A stretch of DNA of 12,712 nucleotides from contig CAMWTG010000051.1 in assembly GCA_947177115.1 (NCBI GenBank), forward strand, positions 1-12,712, given 5' to 3'. Below, in pieces: positions 5,579-12,668 of this stretch (its first letter is position 1; each line of letters starts with the position of its first letter). The position numbers and the translations under genes are program-made. The notes beneath the pieces are model-generated. The model worked only from the letters and a program-made list of their open reading frames with translations. It ran no database searches and was not told the origin of the DNA. The stretch comes from an uncultured Clostridia bacterium. Its GTDB lineage: Bacteria; Bacillota; Clostridia; Oscillospirales; Oscillospiraceae.

Positions 5579-7378
5579 TTACATCAGTTCCTCCGTCAGG
5601 CGGCAGATCTCATCGATATAGCCGCCGATAGTTTCGATGGTATCCAGCAGGGGCGCATCGGTGGAGATGTCCACCCCGGCCATCCGGGCCAGCTCCAGGG
5701 GCGTTTTCGTGCCGCCTGCGGCCAGGACCTTCTTCCAGTCCTCCACGGCGCTCCGGCCCTCGCGCTCGATCCGCTTGCAGGCCTGGGTGGCGACCGTGAG
5801 GCCGGCGCTGTAAGTGTAGGAGTACAGGCCCATGTAGTAGTGGGGCTGGCGCATCCAGGTCAGCTCCGCGCCCTCCGTCAGCTCCACGGCGTCTCCCCAG
5901 AACTTCTCCAGCGTCTCCCTCATGATCCGGTCCAGGGTTTCCGCCTGCACGCCGCCTCCGGCGTCCACGATTTTGTAGACCTCCCGCTGATAGGCCGCCT
6001 CCAGCAGGTGGGTGACGAAGTTGTGGTAGTAGGTGTTTCCCACCATATTGCTGAGCACCCACCGGCGGAACCGCTTGTCCGGGTTGGTTTTCAGCAGGTA
6101 GTGGGCCAGCAGCAGCTCGTTCATGGTGGAGGGGGCCTCCACGAAATAGGTGGAGACGTTGGTCCCAAAAACGGATTGGGCCTCGTTGCACCGTTTGAAA
6201 TGCCCCGCGTGGCCCAGCTCGTGGGCCAGGGTGAACACATCGCTCATCTGCCCCTGCCAGGTCAGGAGGATGTAGGAGTGGCGCCCATAGGGGCTGGCGC
6301 AGAAGCCGCCGGTGGATTTCCCCTGGTTCTGGGCGAAGTCCACCCAGCGCTCCCGGTAGGCGGCGCGGATCATCTCCTGATAGTCCTCCCCCATGACGGA
6401 AAGGCCCTCGACAATATAGTTCCGGGACTCCTCAATGGTCACCGGGGGCACGTAGCCCGGGTCCACCGGCAGCTTCAAATCGGCGTAGGTCATCTTGTCC
6501 AGGCCGTGGATCTTCTGCAGCAGCCCGGCGTATCTGCGCATGTGGGGAGCCAGCTTTTCCATAATAAGGTCGATCTGACGGTCGTACATGCTCCGGTCCA
6601 CCTTCTGCCAGAAGAGCAGATAGTCGAACACAGACTTGTACCCCCGCTGGTCCGCGATGGTCTTTTCCGCCTGCACGTTGGCCTGGTAAGCGGCGGCGGT
6701 GACGTTCTCATACTCCCGGAGCTTTCCGTAGAACGCCTTGTATGCCTCCCGGCGCACCTCGGTGCGGGGGTCGTACTCGTATTTGTCCTCATAGAGGGAG
6801 TAGCCCAGGGGGTGCTCCTCTCCCTCCGCCCGGAAGGAGGGGAACTTCATATCCGCCAGCTTAGCCATGTTGTAGATCTGATAGGGGGCATTGATGGCGG
6901 GACGCAGAGCGGTCAGGACACGCTCGGTCTCCGGCTGGAGCTGGTAGGGCTTCTGCCGCAGCAGATCGGCCAGATAGGGCTGATTGGGCCCGCCCTGGGC
7001 AATAGCCTCCTGCAGCAGGGCCTCGTCCTGTGCGATGATCTCGCTGTCGATGAAGCTCAGGCGGCTGGCCATCTGGGCATCCAGGCGGCCGTATGCGTCA
7101 TTGCGCTCCTGCAGGGCGGCGTCTCCGTAGTCCACGGAAGCGGCCAGGCTGCAGTAGTTCGCCGTTAGGATCATCAGCTCTTCCCATGCCCGGTATTTGT
7201 CCAGGCATGCCTGAAGGGCCTCTGCCGTGGTCAGCCTGCCCTTGTAGTCCCGCTCGATCTCCTCCGCCAGCAGGCGGACCTTCTCCACATCGGCCCGCCA
7301 CTTCTCCTCGCTGTCATAGATCGCCGTCAGGTCCCAGGTCAGTTCCGCCGGGACGTCTTTTCGTTTCATCAGTTCCAT
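5579..7378 (-). CDS. pepF: Oligoendopeptidase F (M3B zinc metallopeptidase)
   Basis: A 599-residue cytoplasmic metallopeptidase of family M3B that cleaves short peptides, supporting peptide turnover and nutrition. The zinc site is clear: HELGH at residues 386-390 within FTLAHELGHAGHF (His386 and His390 ligands, Glu387 catalytic) and the third ligand Glu414 in EAPSTMNE. The N-terminus PAELTWDLTAIYDSEEKW and the YSYTYSAGL substrate segment near the C-terminus are also typical, and the length is standard for the family. The ATG at 7378 is preferred because AGGAG lies 7 bases upstream. In-frame ATGs exist at 7396 (MERSRHM) and 7441, but the latter lies upstream of the expected transcription start set by the -10 at 7432-7437. 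It is a single-gene unit, insulated from the spoIIIA operon by a terminator. Confidence 0.96.
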   Translation of the reverse strand: MELMKRKDVPAELTWDLTAIYDSEEKWRADVEKVRLLAEEIERDYKGRLTTAEALQACLDKYRAWEELMILTANYCSLAASVDYGDAALQERNDAYGRLDAQMASRLSFIDSEIIAQDEALLQEAIAQGGPNQPYLADLLRQKPYQLQPETERVLTALRPAINAPYQIYNMAKLADMKFPSFRAEGEEHPLGYSLYEDKYEYDPRTEVRREAYKAFYGKLREYENVTAAAYQANVQAEKTIADQRGYKSVFDYLLFWQKVDRSMYDRQIDLIMEKLAPHMRRYAGLLQKIHGLDKMTYADLKLPVDPGYVPPVTIEESRNYIVEGLSVMGEDYQEMIRAAYRERWVDFAQNQGKSTGGFCASPYGRHSYILLTWQGQMSDVFTLAHELGHAGHFKRCNEAQSVFGTNVSTYFVEAPSTMNELLLAHYLLKTNPDKRFRRWVLSNMVGNTYYHNFVTHLLEAAYQREVYKIVDAGGGVQAETLDRIMRETLEKFWGDAVELTEGAELTWMRQPHYYMGLYSYTYSAGLTVATQACKRIEREGRSAVEDWKKVLAAGGTKTPLELARMAGVDISTDAPLLDTIETIGGYIDEICRLTEELM

Positions 7379-7431
7379 ATGCCTGCTCCTCTCCATACAA
7401 TACCCGCGTGATTTTCTGCGGGTTTGCCGGT

Positions 7432-7460
7432 ATTGTATCATCTTGGAAAGGGGTTGTCAA
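7432..7460 (-). promoter_or_regulatory. Sigma-A-type promoter of pepF
   Basis: On the minus strand TTGACA (7455-7460) and TACAAT (7432-7437) are separated by exactly 17 bp, with a TG one base before the -10. This is a near-consensus housekeeping promoter. Transcription should start near 7425, giving a leader of about 47 bases with a small CCCGC/GCGGG stem (7403-7407 and 7418-7422) before the ribosome site. Confidence 0.88.
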
Positions 7461-7485
7461 ACCGGCGGCGTCCGGCAGGCAAAGC

Positions 7486-7515
7486 AAAAAACCGGCGGGG
7501 CCGAAAGGCCCCGCC
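7486..7515 (-). terminator. Intrinsic terminator of the spoIIIA operon
   Basis: Read on the minus strand, GGCGGGGCC (7507-7515) and GGCCCCGCC (7494-7502) make a perfect 9-bp GC stem with a TTTC tetraloop, followed by GGTTTTTT. It begins 5 bases beyond the spoIIIAH stop codon and lies 25 bases before the pepF -35, separating the two units. Confidence 0.95.
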
Positions 7516-7519
7516 CCGC

Positions 7520-8152
7520 TCACTCCGCCTCCATGATCTTGATCTGACCGGCGGTATATTCCGTCTCGCTGAGTACGATGTCGGTGATCTTCGCCACGTC
7601 CTCCGTCTGCAGTCCGTCCTCGGCGGCGGAGACCACTACGCTGATGCTGTTCTCCCCCATGAAGGCCACGCAGTCGGCGTAGCCCTTGGCGATCACCAGG
7701 TTCTCGATCTGTCCCTCCAGCATGGTGTAGCCCGCCAGGGTCTGGATGGCCCGGTTGGCATCGTCCAGAGCGCTCTGTTCCACGTTGTCCTGTCCCGATG
7801 CCTCCCGCAGCAGGCTCAGGGCGTTGTCCCGGGACTGCTGGCGGCTGAGCCGGGCGGTGTCAAAGTAGCTGCTGCCGGGCGCGGCGGCGCTGTCCGCCGT
7901 GCTGTCGTCCAGCGTGGTGGGCACGCCGCCTACCAACGCTGCGTCTCCCAGGACCTTTGTCGTTGTGCCGCCGTTCTTCTCCTCCTCCGAGCCGGTGTCC
8001 TTCTCCTGCTGGCCGCTGGTCAGCGCCTGGTTCCCCGCGGGGGCCGCATCGTTGGCCACATCCCCGGCGTACCGCCAGTTGAGATAGACCGCCGCACATA
8101 CGAACAGCAGCACCGTTGCCACCACGGCGTTCCGCTTCCATTGATCTCTCAT
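7520..8152 (-). CDS. spoIIIAH: Stage III sporulation protein AH
   Basis: A 210-residue mother-cell membrane protein. In Bacillus, SpoIIIAH faces the intermembrane space around the forespore, binds SpoIIQ and forms a ring related to the YscJ/FliF proteins of secretion systems. The sequence shows one N-terminal membrane helix (about residues 8-25) and a low-complexity acidic and Gly/Thr-rich linker (30-95). The conserved ring domain then opens with YFDTARLSRQQSRDNAL (96-112) and continues through a helix, IENLVIAKGYADCVAFM and SISVVVSAAEDGLQTEDVAKI. The length is close to the Bacillus protein (218). Start ATG at 8152 with GGAGGA 9 bases upstream. Last gene of the spoIIIA operon, 27 bases after spoIIIAG and directly before the terminator. 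Confidence 0.95.
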   Translation of the reverse strand: MRDQWKRNAVVATVLLFVCAAVYLNWRYAGDVANDAAPAGNQALTSGQQEKDTGSEEEKNGGTTTKVLGDAALVGGVPTTLDDSTADSAAAPGSSYFDTARLSRQQSRDNALSLLREASGQDNVEQSALDDANRAIQTLAGYTMLEGQIENLVIAKGYADCVAFMGENSISVVVSAAEDGLQTEDVAKITDIVLSETEYTAGQIKIMEAE

Positions 8153-8179
8153 TGTTTCATTTCCTCCATGTTATCGATT

Positions 8180-8740
8180 TCATGCTCCCTGCCCCATGGC
8201 GCCGTCCGCCGGGGCGTCCTGCCACTTGACCACGGCGATCCGGTCGCTGCCCAGTCCCGTCAGGGCGGACACCGCCGACACCACCTGCAGCCGAACCGCA
8301 TCGTTTCCCCCTCCCTCGCAGACCACCAGGGCTCCCCGGTACTGGGGGTATTTCTCTTGGGTGACCACCACGCCTCCCGCGTCCGTCACAGGCTGAGTGG
8401 AGCGCTCATAGCTGTCCGGGGACTGCACGTTCCCGCTGTAGCGCAGGGAGCTGTCCTGGGCCAGCACCAGCTCGCCGCCGCTGTGGAGGGACAGCATCAC
8501 GCTGACCCGCCCCACGCCGCTGATCTTTCCCAGGATCTCCTCCATGGCCCGCTCCGTCTGCTCCAGATCCGCCCGGTCTCCGGCGGAGGCCGGTTCCGTT
8601 CCGCCGGGGTCCGCCTCTTTCCCGCCCCCGGGCCATAGCAGCAGCAGCGCGCCCAGCGCCGCCACCAGCAGCACATATTTATACTTCGCCAGCGCCGCCA
8701 GGGGGGCCGTCAGCTTTCGCTTTCCTTCCTCTCTTGCCAT
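8180..8740 (-). CDS. spoIIIAG: Stage III sporulation protein AG
   Basis: A 186-residue single-span membrane protein. The Bacillus homologue forms a large ring in the intermembrane space as part of the SpoIIIA-SpoIIQ channel. A basic cytoplasmic start is followed by a membrane helix (about 21-36), a short Gly/Pro linker, and the ring-building domain with LEQTERAMEEILGKISGVGR (59-78), then VSVMLSLHSGG and a later GALVVCEGGG (about 136-145). Shorter than the Bacillus protein (229), as is common in Clostridia. Its start overlaps the end of spoIIIAF by 31 bases, with GGAGGA a few bases upstream, so its expression is tied to the gene before it. Confidence 0.93.
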   Translation of the reverse strand: MAREEGKRKLTAPLAALAKYKYVLLVAALGALLLLWPGGGKEADPGGTEPASAGDRADLEQTERAMEEILGKISGVGRVSVMLSLHSGGELVLAQDSSLRYSGNVQSPDSYERSTQPVTDAGGVVVTQEKYPQYRGALVVCEGGGNDAVRLQVVSAVSALTGLGSDRIAVVKWQDAPADGAMGQGA

Positions 8741-9204
8741 TTTTCGTCCTCCAGCCAGATCAATTTTTCGGCGGGGATCCCCACCTCCTCCTCAATGTAC
8801 CGCGCCAGTTCCTGACTGTACGGGCCGTACAGGACCGCGCCGCTGGGGAGGGGGATGCCCCCGTCCCCGGCCTCCACGGTCACCTCCGCCCGGCAGGCAA
8901 GCCCCAGCCGGTTTGCTTTGTCCCATATATATGCCTGCGTTTTCTCCGCTATGATAGCGGAAAGGGCCTCCTGCTGATTTTTCCGATAAGCCGCCGCCTG
9001 CTCCCCGGCCTGGAAGTCCGGCATCTCCGGCAGCAGCTCCCAGTCCTCCCACCGCTGCCCCGCCAGGGGCCGCAAGATGGCCAGCGCCAGCAGCAGCCCG
9101 CTTACCAGCCGCACCATCGCCTGCTCCTTTCCCTGGGGGGCCAGCTGCCGGGCCAGCCCCCCGGCCAGGGAGGTCAGGACGATGCCCAAAAGCCACGTTC
9201 TCAC
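8710..9204 (-). CDS. spoIIIAF: Stage III sporulation protein AF
   Basis: A 164-residue membrane protein with two N-terminal hydrophobic segments (about residues 4-18 and 30-47), then a soluble domain with 'GEQAAAYRKNQQEALSAI' helix and a closing segment LARYIEEEVGIPAEKLIWLE. This layout matches SpoIIIAF of the mother-cell channel; the Bacillus protein is longer (206). The start codon is GTG (9202-9204), supported by GGGGAGG with 6-base spacing, which begins immediately after the spoIIIAE stop. The assignment rests on the fold plan plus its place between spoIIIAE and spoIIIAG; conservation in this protein is low. Confidence 0.9.
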   Translation of the reverse strand: MRTWLLGIVLTSLAGGLARQLAPQGKEQAMVRLVSGLLLALAILRPLAGQRWEDWELLPEMPDFQAGEQAAAYRKNQQEALSAIIAEKTQAYIWDKANRLGLACRAEVTVEAGDGGIPLPSGAVLYGPYSQELARYIEEEVGIPAEKLIWLEDEKWQERKESES

Positions 9205-9217
9205 CCCGCGCCTCCCC

Positions 9218-10291
9218 TCAGCCCGGCGTTACCGCCGTCACCGATGAGATCAGCGCGATCAGCAGCAGCACCGCCGCCGCCCCCGTCATCGCCAGCACCA
9301 GGCCAAAAGCGTCCCCCAGCATGGCTACCAGCCGGGTCAGCTTTCTGGGCCCCGCCGCGGCGGATACCAGGGACGCCCCCTGATAGAGCAGGTACTGTCC
9401 TCCCAGACGCAGGAAGGGCAGCAGGCACATGCCCAGCACCGCCAGCGTCCCCGCCGTTCCCACCATGCCCCGCAGCAGGCCCGCCCCGGCCAGCACGCTG
9501 TCCGCCGCGTCCGCCAGGATGCCGCCCACTACGGGCACGGCGGCGGATACGGCGGACTTCGCCAGTTTCACCGCCTGGGCGTCCGCCGTCCCGGCGATGG
9601 CCCCGCTGATGGTGAGGTAAGAGGTGAACAGGAGCAGGAGCCCGCTCAGAATCCATCCCACCGCTTTTTTCAGCAGTTCCCCGATCTTTTCCATCACGTC
9701 CCCCTCAATGACCGCCCCGGCGGCGGCTGTGCCGATGTAGAGATAGACCATGGGCAGCAGAAGGTTCTCGATCACCGACAGCAGCACATTCACAAAAAAC
9801 ACCGCCCCCGTCTGCCGCACCGCTGCAGCGGTAATGCCTCCGGAGGCCGCTTCCGCCGCCGCCAAAGCCGGCAGCAGCGCCTTGCTCAGCAGGCCGATCT
9901 CCCCGATGGTCTCCCGTCCCAGGCCGATCAGCGCGTTCAGATCTCCCGCCGCCGCAGCAGTGATCCACAGCGCCCCCACGGCCGTGCCGCAGCGGCCAAC
10001 GGCCTCCTTCCCCGCCGGGGCGGCGCTCTCCGCTACGCCCAGGAGAACAACGCCGGCCATGATGGCCGCAGCGGCCCGCGCTCCGGCAAGAACGCCGCTT
10101 TTCCACTCCGCCAGCGCGTCCGCGACAACAGTCCGCAGTCCCGGTAGAAGGCCGAAGCTGCCGCCGGCGTCCCCGCTGACCAGAGCCGCCGCATCCGGCG
10201 CGGCCCGGACCAATTCCTCCGGCAGCTCCGCCGCCAGGGCCCGGCCCGTCAGGCAGAGGGCCAGAAGCAGGAAAAACAGTACTTTTCTCAT
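9218..10291 (-). CDS. spoIIIAE: Stage III sporulation protein AE
   Basis: A 357-residue polytopic membrane protein with an N-terminal signal peptide (LFFLLLALCLTGRALA, cleavage probably near AALA/AA) and many hydrophobic helices. The middle block NVLLSVIENLLLPMVYLYI and the segment KKAVGWILSGLLLLFTSYLTISG followed by KLAKSAVSAAVPVVGGILADAADS are typical of SpoIIIAE. In the channel model it is the main membrane export component of the mother cell. Slightly shorter than the Bacillus protein (399). Two ATGs are possible, at 10297 and 10291; the second is preferred because AGAAGG lies 8 bases from it and only 2 from the first. A 7-bp hairpin lies directly upstream of the ribosome site, in the longest internal gap of the operon. 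Confidence 0.94.
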   Translation of the reverse strand: MRKVLFFLLLALCLTGRALAAELPEELVRAAPDAAALVSGDAGGSFGLLPGLRTVVADALAEWKSGVLAGARAAAAIMAGVVLLGVAESAAPAGKEAVGRCGTAVGALWITAAAAGDLNALIGLGRETIGEIGLLSKALLPALAAAEAASGGITAAAVRQTGAVFFVNVLLSVIENLLLPMVYLYIGTAAAGAVIEGDVMEKIGELLKKAVGWILSGLLLLFTSYLTISGAIAGTADAQAVKLAKSAVSAAVPVVGGILADAADSVLAGAGLLRGMVGTAGTLAVLGMCLLPFLRLGGQYLLYQGASLVSAAAGPRKLTRLVAMLGDAFGLVLAMTGAAAVLLLIALISSVTAVTPG

Positions 10292-10307
10292 TGGCATATC
10301 CTTCTCC

Positions 10308-10326
10308 GGCCGTCCTTGGGACGGCC
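10308..10326 (-). other. Stem-loop before spoIIIAE ribosome site
   Basis: On the transcribed strand GGCCGTC and GACGGCC form a perfect 7-bp stem around a 5-base loop. The stem ends directly at the GGAGAAGG ribosome site of spoIIIAE. It is in the only sizeable gap of the operon and has no T-run, so it is not an intrinsic terminator. An effect on translation or on message processing is possible but unproven. Confidence 0.55.
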
Positions 10327-10372
10327 ATGGATGATTTGTGGCAGACTTGATAAGAAGGTCGGAAGGGCGGGA

Positions 10373-10756
10373 TCAGAAGAATCCCAGCAGCATCTCGATC
10401 ACCGCCTTCAGCAGCGGGAGCGCTATGATCAGGGCTGCCGCCGCTCCGATGGTCTCCACCGCCGAGGCCAGGGCCTGGGACCCGCCGTCCCTGCATAGGT
10501 CGGCGCAGAACCGGGTCACCAGGGCCGCCGCCGTGGTCCGCAGCAGCACGGACAGGTACGCCCGCTCGATCCCCGCCCGGTCAAACAGCCCGCCGATCTC
10601 CTCCAGCAGCGGCGCCGCCGCCCCGAAGCACCGGACCAGGACCGCCGCCAGGACGGCGATGGTCAGCAGCAGCGCCTGCTCCGGCGCCGTCCGCCGCAGC
10701 AGCGCCACAGGCAGGACGCACAGGGCGCACAGGGCCATCAGTTTCAGCAGCTCCAT
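10373..10756 (-). CDS. spoIIIAD: Stage III sporulation protein AD
   Basis: A 127-residue membrane protein with hydrophobic helices at the N-terminus (about 3-20), near 28-45 and at the C-terminus (about 100-124). The block between holds GIERAYLSVLLRTTAAALVTRFCADLCRDGGSQALASAVE, a hallmark of SpoIIIAD. Length is near the Bacillus protein (133). The start ATG lies 2 bases after the spoIIIAC stop and I see no ribosome site before it, so translation probably depends on ribosomes finishing spoIIIAC. Known role: membrane component of the SpoIIIA channel, required for late forespore gene expression. Confidence 0.94.
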   Translation of the reverse strand: MELLKLMALCALCVLPVALLRRTAPEQALLLTIAVLAAVLVRCFGAAAPLLEEIGGLFDRAGIERAYLSVLLRTTAAALVTRFCADLCRDGGSQALASAVETIGAAAALIIALPLLKAVIEMLLGFF

Positions 10757-10758
10757 GG

Positions 10759-10953
10759 CTAAAAGCCAAACAGCGTCTTGATCAGCTGGAACAGGTCGCT
10801 GATCTCCCGCACCAGCATCATCATCACCACCACCAGCCCCGCCAGGGTGGTCATCAGCGCCTGCTCCTCCCGGCCCGAGCGGACCAGCAGCTGGTTGAGC
10901 ACCGCCACTACGATGCCGATCGCCGCAATTCGAAAAATCAGATCAATATCCAT
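10759..10953 (-). CDS. spoIIIAC: Stage III sporulation protein AC
   Basis: A 64-residue protein made of two membrane helices (about 5-23 and 31-48) joined by a short polar loop with NQLLVRSGREEQALM (19-33), the pattern of SpoIIIAC (68 residues in Bacillus). The ATG at 10953 is 3 bases after the spoIIIAB stop and again lacks a visible ribosome site, pointing to translational coupling. Its partner in the channel is probably SpoIIIAD, with which it shares distant similarity. Confidence 0.93.
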   Translation of the reverse strand: MDIDLIFRIAAIGIVVAVLNQLLVRSGREEQALMTTLAGLVVVMMMLVREISDLFQLIKTLFGF

Positions 10954-10956
10954 CGT

Positions 10957-11445
10957 TTACAGTAGGACCAGGATGGCGAGGCTGGCCCCCGCCAGGCTCA
11001 GGGCGGCGGTGATCCGCCCCTGAGATGCCTGGCGGGCCGTCTCCTCCCGCAAAAACCCGGTCAGCTCCTCTCTTGTTTCCTCCACAGCCTCCGCCAGCGT
11101 TCCGCCGCCCTCCGGCAGCAGGGGCCCCAGGGGCGCAAGCAGTTTTCCCAGGGGCGCGGGCAGCGCCTGCACGCTCTCCCGCCAGCACCGGGGGAGGGCT
11201 GCGCCCTCCTCCTGGAGCCGCTGCGCCAGGGGCTTCCATAAAAACGCCGCGCCCAGCCCCTCCGTCAGAACGTCCTCCAGCAGCTCCGGCAGCGGCGTCC
11301 TGCGGACCCGGATCTGATAGGCCAGCACCGCCAGATCTGCCAGCAGGGCCCGTCCCACTCTCACCGGCAGCATGCCTTCCCGCCGCCGCATCAGGCACCA
11401 CATGCCCGTGCCGCCCAGCAGCAGCAGCGCCCCCAAAGCCTTCAT
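10957..11445 (-). CDS. spoIIIAB: Stage III sporulation protein AB
   Basis: A 162-residue membrane protein with a hydrophobic N-terminus (about 3-18), a cytoplasmic helical domain and a C-terminal hydrophobic segment (about 146-162). Family features are LLADLAVLAYQIRVRRTPLP (residues 34-53) and the Arg/Glu-rich 'EETREELTGFLREE' helix. SpoIIIAB is distantly related to the GspF/PilC membrane platform of type II secretion, the presumed partner of the SpoIIIAA ATPase. The ATG overlaps the spoIIIAA stop by four bases (ATGA), and GGAG lies 8 bases upstream. The same frame stays open upstream through spoIIIAA, but that extension is not coding. Length matches the Bacillus protein (171). Confidence 0.93.
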   Translation of the reverse strand: MKALGALLLLGGTGMWCLMRRREGMLPVRVGRALLADLAVLAYQIRVRRTPLPELLEDVLTEGLGAAFLWKPLAQRLQEEGAALPRCWRESVQALPAPLGKLLAPLGPLLPEGGGTLAEAVEETREELTGFLREETARQASQGRITAALSLAGASLAILVLL

Positions 11446-12356
11446 GCCAGCCGCTCCACCCGGCTTCGCCGGGCGCTGCCGCGGCCCTCGATCAGCACGA
11501 TCCGCTTGAAAACGCCGCATTCCAGCAGCCGCCGCCCCACCAGCCTGCTCTCCAGTTCCGCCGTTGATGCGGCATGGACGGTGGCCAGCAGCGCGGCCCC
11601 GCAGCCCGCCGCAGCGCACACCGCCTCCACGTCCGCCGGAAGGGCCACCTCGTCCAGGGCGATGACCTGGGGCGTCATGGACCGCAGCAGCATGGGCACC
11701 GCCAGATGCTTGGGACAGCCGTCCATCACATCGGTGTGGCAGCCCACCTCCAGCTGGGGCCGTCCCCGGTGGACCGCCGCCAGCTCCCCGCGCTCGTCCA
11801 CCAGGGCCACCCGGCAGGGACGGCATGCCTCCGTTCCCTGGCTCAGCAGCCGCACCAGATCCCGCAGCAGGGTGGTTTTCCCCCCGCCCGGCGGCGAGAG
11901 GATCAGCGCGCTGGCCGGCCTGCCGTCCTCCAGCAGCTCTGGCAGCACCGGCAGGGCCGCGCCCTCCCGCACCCGGGGAATGCGGATGGCCAGGGAGGAG
12001 ACGTCCCGGACGCCCTCGTTCACATCCCCGCTGGGCAGGGCCGTGCCGCACAGGCCCACCCGGAAGCCTCCGGCGGCGGTGACGTACCCGTGGCGGATGG
12101 TTTCCGCCGCGGTGTACCGGGAGTACTCGGTGGCCTTGTCCAGGACCTGCTCCAGGTCGCTTCTTGTCACCATGGCGCCGGGGAGAGGAGTTTCCCCCTC
12201 CGGCTGGGTGAGATAGGCTTGTCTCCCGATCCGGAGGCGGATCTCCTCTATCTGGGCTTTGTGGTGGAGCGGCAGGGCCAGGGCGGCTGCCCGCAGCCGT
12301 CCCGGCAGCAGGGCGCAGGCCTCCTCATAGCGGGAGGCGGCGTATTCCTCCGTCAT
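11442..12356 (-). CDS. spoIIIAA: Stage III sporulation protein AA (channel ATPase)
   Basis: A 304-residue ATPase of the secretion-ATPase/RecA-like class, thought to power or regulate the SpoIIIA-SpoIIQ channel from the mother-cell side. Seen in the protein: EEIRLRIGR (residues 37-45), the RHGYVTAAGGFRVGLCG block (88-104), Walker A SPPGGGKTT (154-162), VALVDERGELAA (183-194), Walker B VIALDE (231-236) and the sensor-like LLATVHAAS (256-264). Length equals the Bacillus protein (307). The ATG at 12356 has GGAAGGA about 10 bases upstream. First gene of the eight-gene operon, overlapping spoIIIAB by 4 bases, and preceded by a sigma-E-type promoter. Confidence 0.97.
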   Translation of the reverse strand: MTEEYAASRYEEACALLPGRLRAAALALPLHHKAQIEEIRLRIGRQAYLTQPEGETPLPGAMVTRSDLEQVLDKATEYSRYTAAETIRHGYVTAAGGFRVGLCGTALPSGDVNEGVRDVSSLAIRIPRVREGAALPVLPELLEDGRPASALILSPPGGGKTTLLRDLVRLLSQGTEACRPCRVALVDERGELAAVHRGRPQLEVGCHTDVMDGCPKHLAVPMLLRSMTPQVIALDEVALPADVEAVCAAAGCGAALLATVHAASTAELESRLVGRRLLECGVFKRIVLIEGRGSARRSRVERLA

Positions 12357-12392
12357 TTCATCTCATTCCTTCCCGTGGATTTTCCTGCTTCT

Positions 12393-12421
12393 ACTCTATG
12401 AGGGGTTGTCCTCCGATATGA
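12393..12421 (-). promoter_or_regulatory. Sigma-E-type promoter of the spoIIIA operon
   Basis: On the minus strand TCATATC (12415-12421) matches six of seven positions of the sigma-E -35 (KMATATT). CATAGAGT (12393-12400) matches six of seven fixed positions of its -10 (CATACAnT), and the spacer is 14 bp. Transcription would start about 30 bases before spoIIIAA. The Bacillus spoIIIA operon is known to be sigma-E controlled in the mother cell, which fits. Confidence 0.8.
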
Positions 12422-12500
12422 CAGAGGATTTATCCCGGTTGGGGCCGGACTGCCAGGGAGGTTGATTTTTAGCCGGACGATCCGCTCCATAGCACAGACT

Positions 12501-12605
12501 GTGTAGGGGCGAGCATTGCTCGCCCGCTATGCCCCGGCTCCCTGCGCGTTATCGATAATCACAGTTATTCGGCAGACAACGGGCGAGCAATGCTCGCCCC
12601 TACAC
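12501..12605. repeat. Pair of inverted REP-like palindromes (BIME-like element)
   Basis: Two 26-bp arms (12501-12526 and 12580-12605) are perfect inverted copies of each other, 53 bases apart. Each arm is itself a hairpin: GTAG, then GGGCGAGCA, one base, TGCTCGCCC. The GTAG before a palindrome is the layout of REP sequences recognised by REP-associated Y1 transposases. The spacer holds a further palindrome, TTATCGATAA (12549-12558). No transposase gene is in the window. The element lies between the spoIIIA promoter and a rightward promoter. Confidence 0.85.
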
Positions 12606-12668
12606 GGATCCTGCCACATTGGGGATCGTGTGCTGCAAAATGGATCTCCCTGCGGGACCGCCGGGGAG

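Noticed and set aside
5514..5621. A 35-codon plus-strand frame (MGSVISDFILSARS...) with a GAGGTGA ribosome site
   Set aside because: The site is plausible, but the last 14 codons are antisense to the pepF end and no promoter or similarity was seen. Kept only as a note.
5840..7168. A 442-codon plus-strand frame antisense to pepF
   Set aside because: The minus-strand pepF frame has the HELGH zinc site and full family length. The opposite frame is low-complexity Val/Gly/His-rich with no known pattern.
7424..8638. A 404-codon plus-strand frame antisense to spoIIIAH and spoIIIAG
   Set aside because: It crosses the spoIIIA terminator and the pepF promoter and has no recognisable domain. The two sporulation genes explain the region.
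11446..12051. Upstream extension of the spoIIIAB frame through spoIIIAA
   Set aside because: The region is fully explained by spoIIIAA with Walker A and B motifs. The extension is Gly/Ala/Arg-rich noise and the ATGA junction gives a normal start.
12501..12605. CRISPR-like repeats
   Set aside because: There are only two copies, in inverted orientation, each an internal palindrome with GTAG. That is a REP layout, not a direct-repeat array with spacers, and no cas gene is present.
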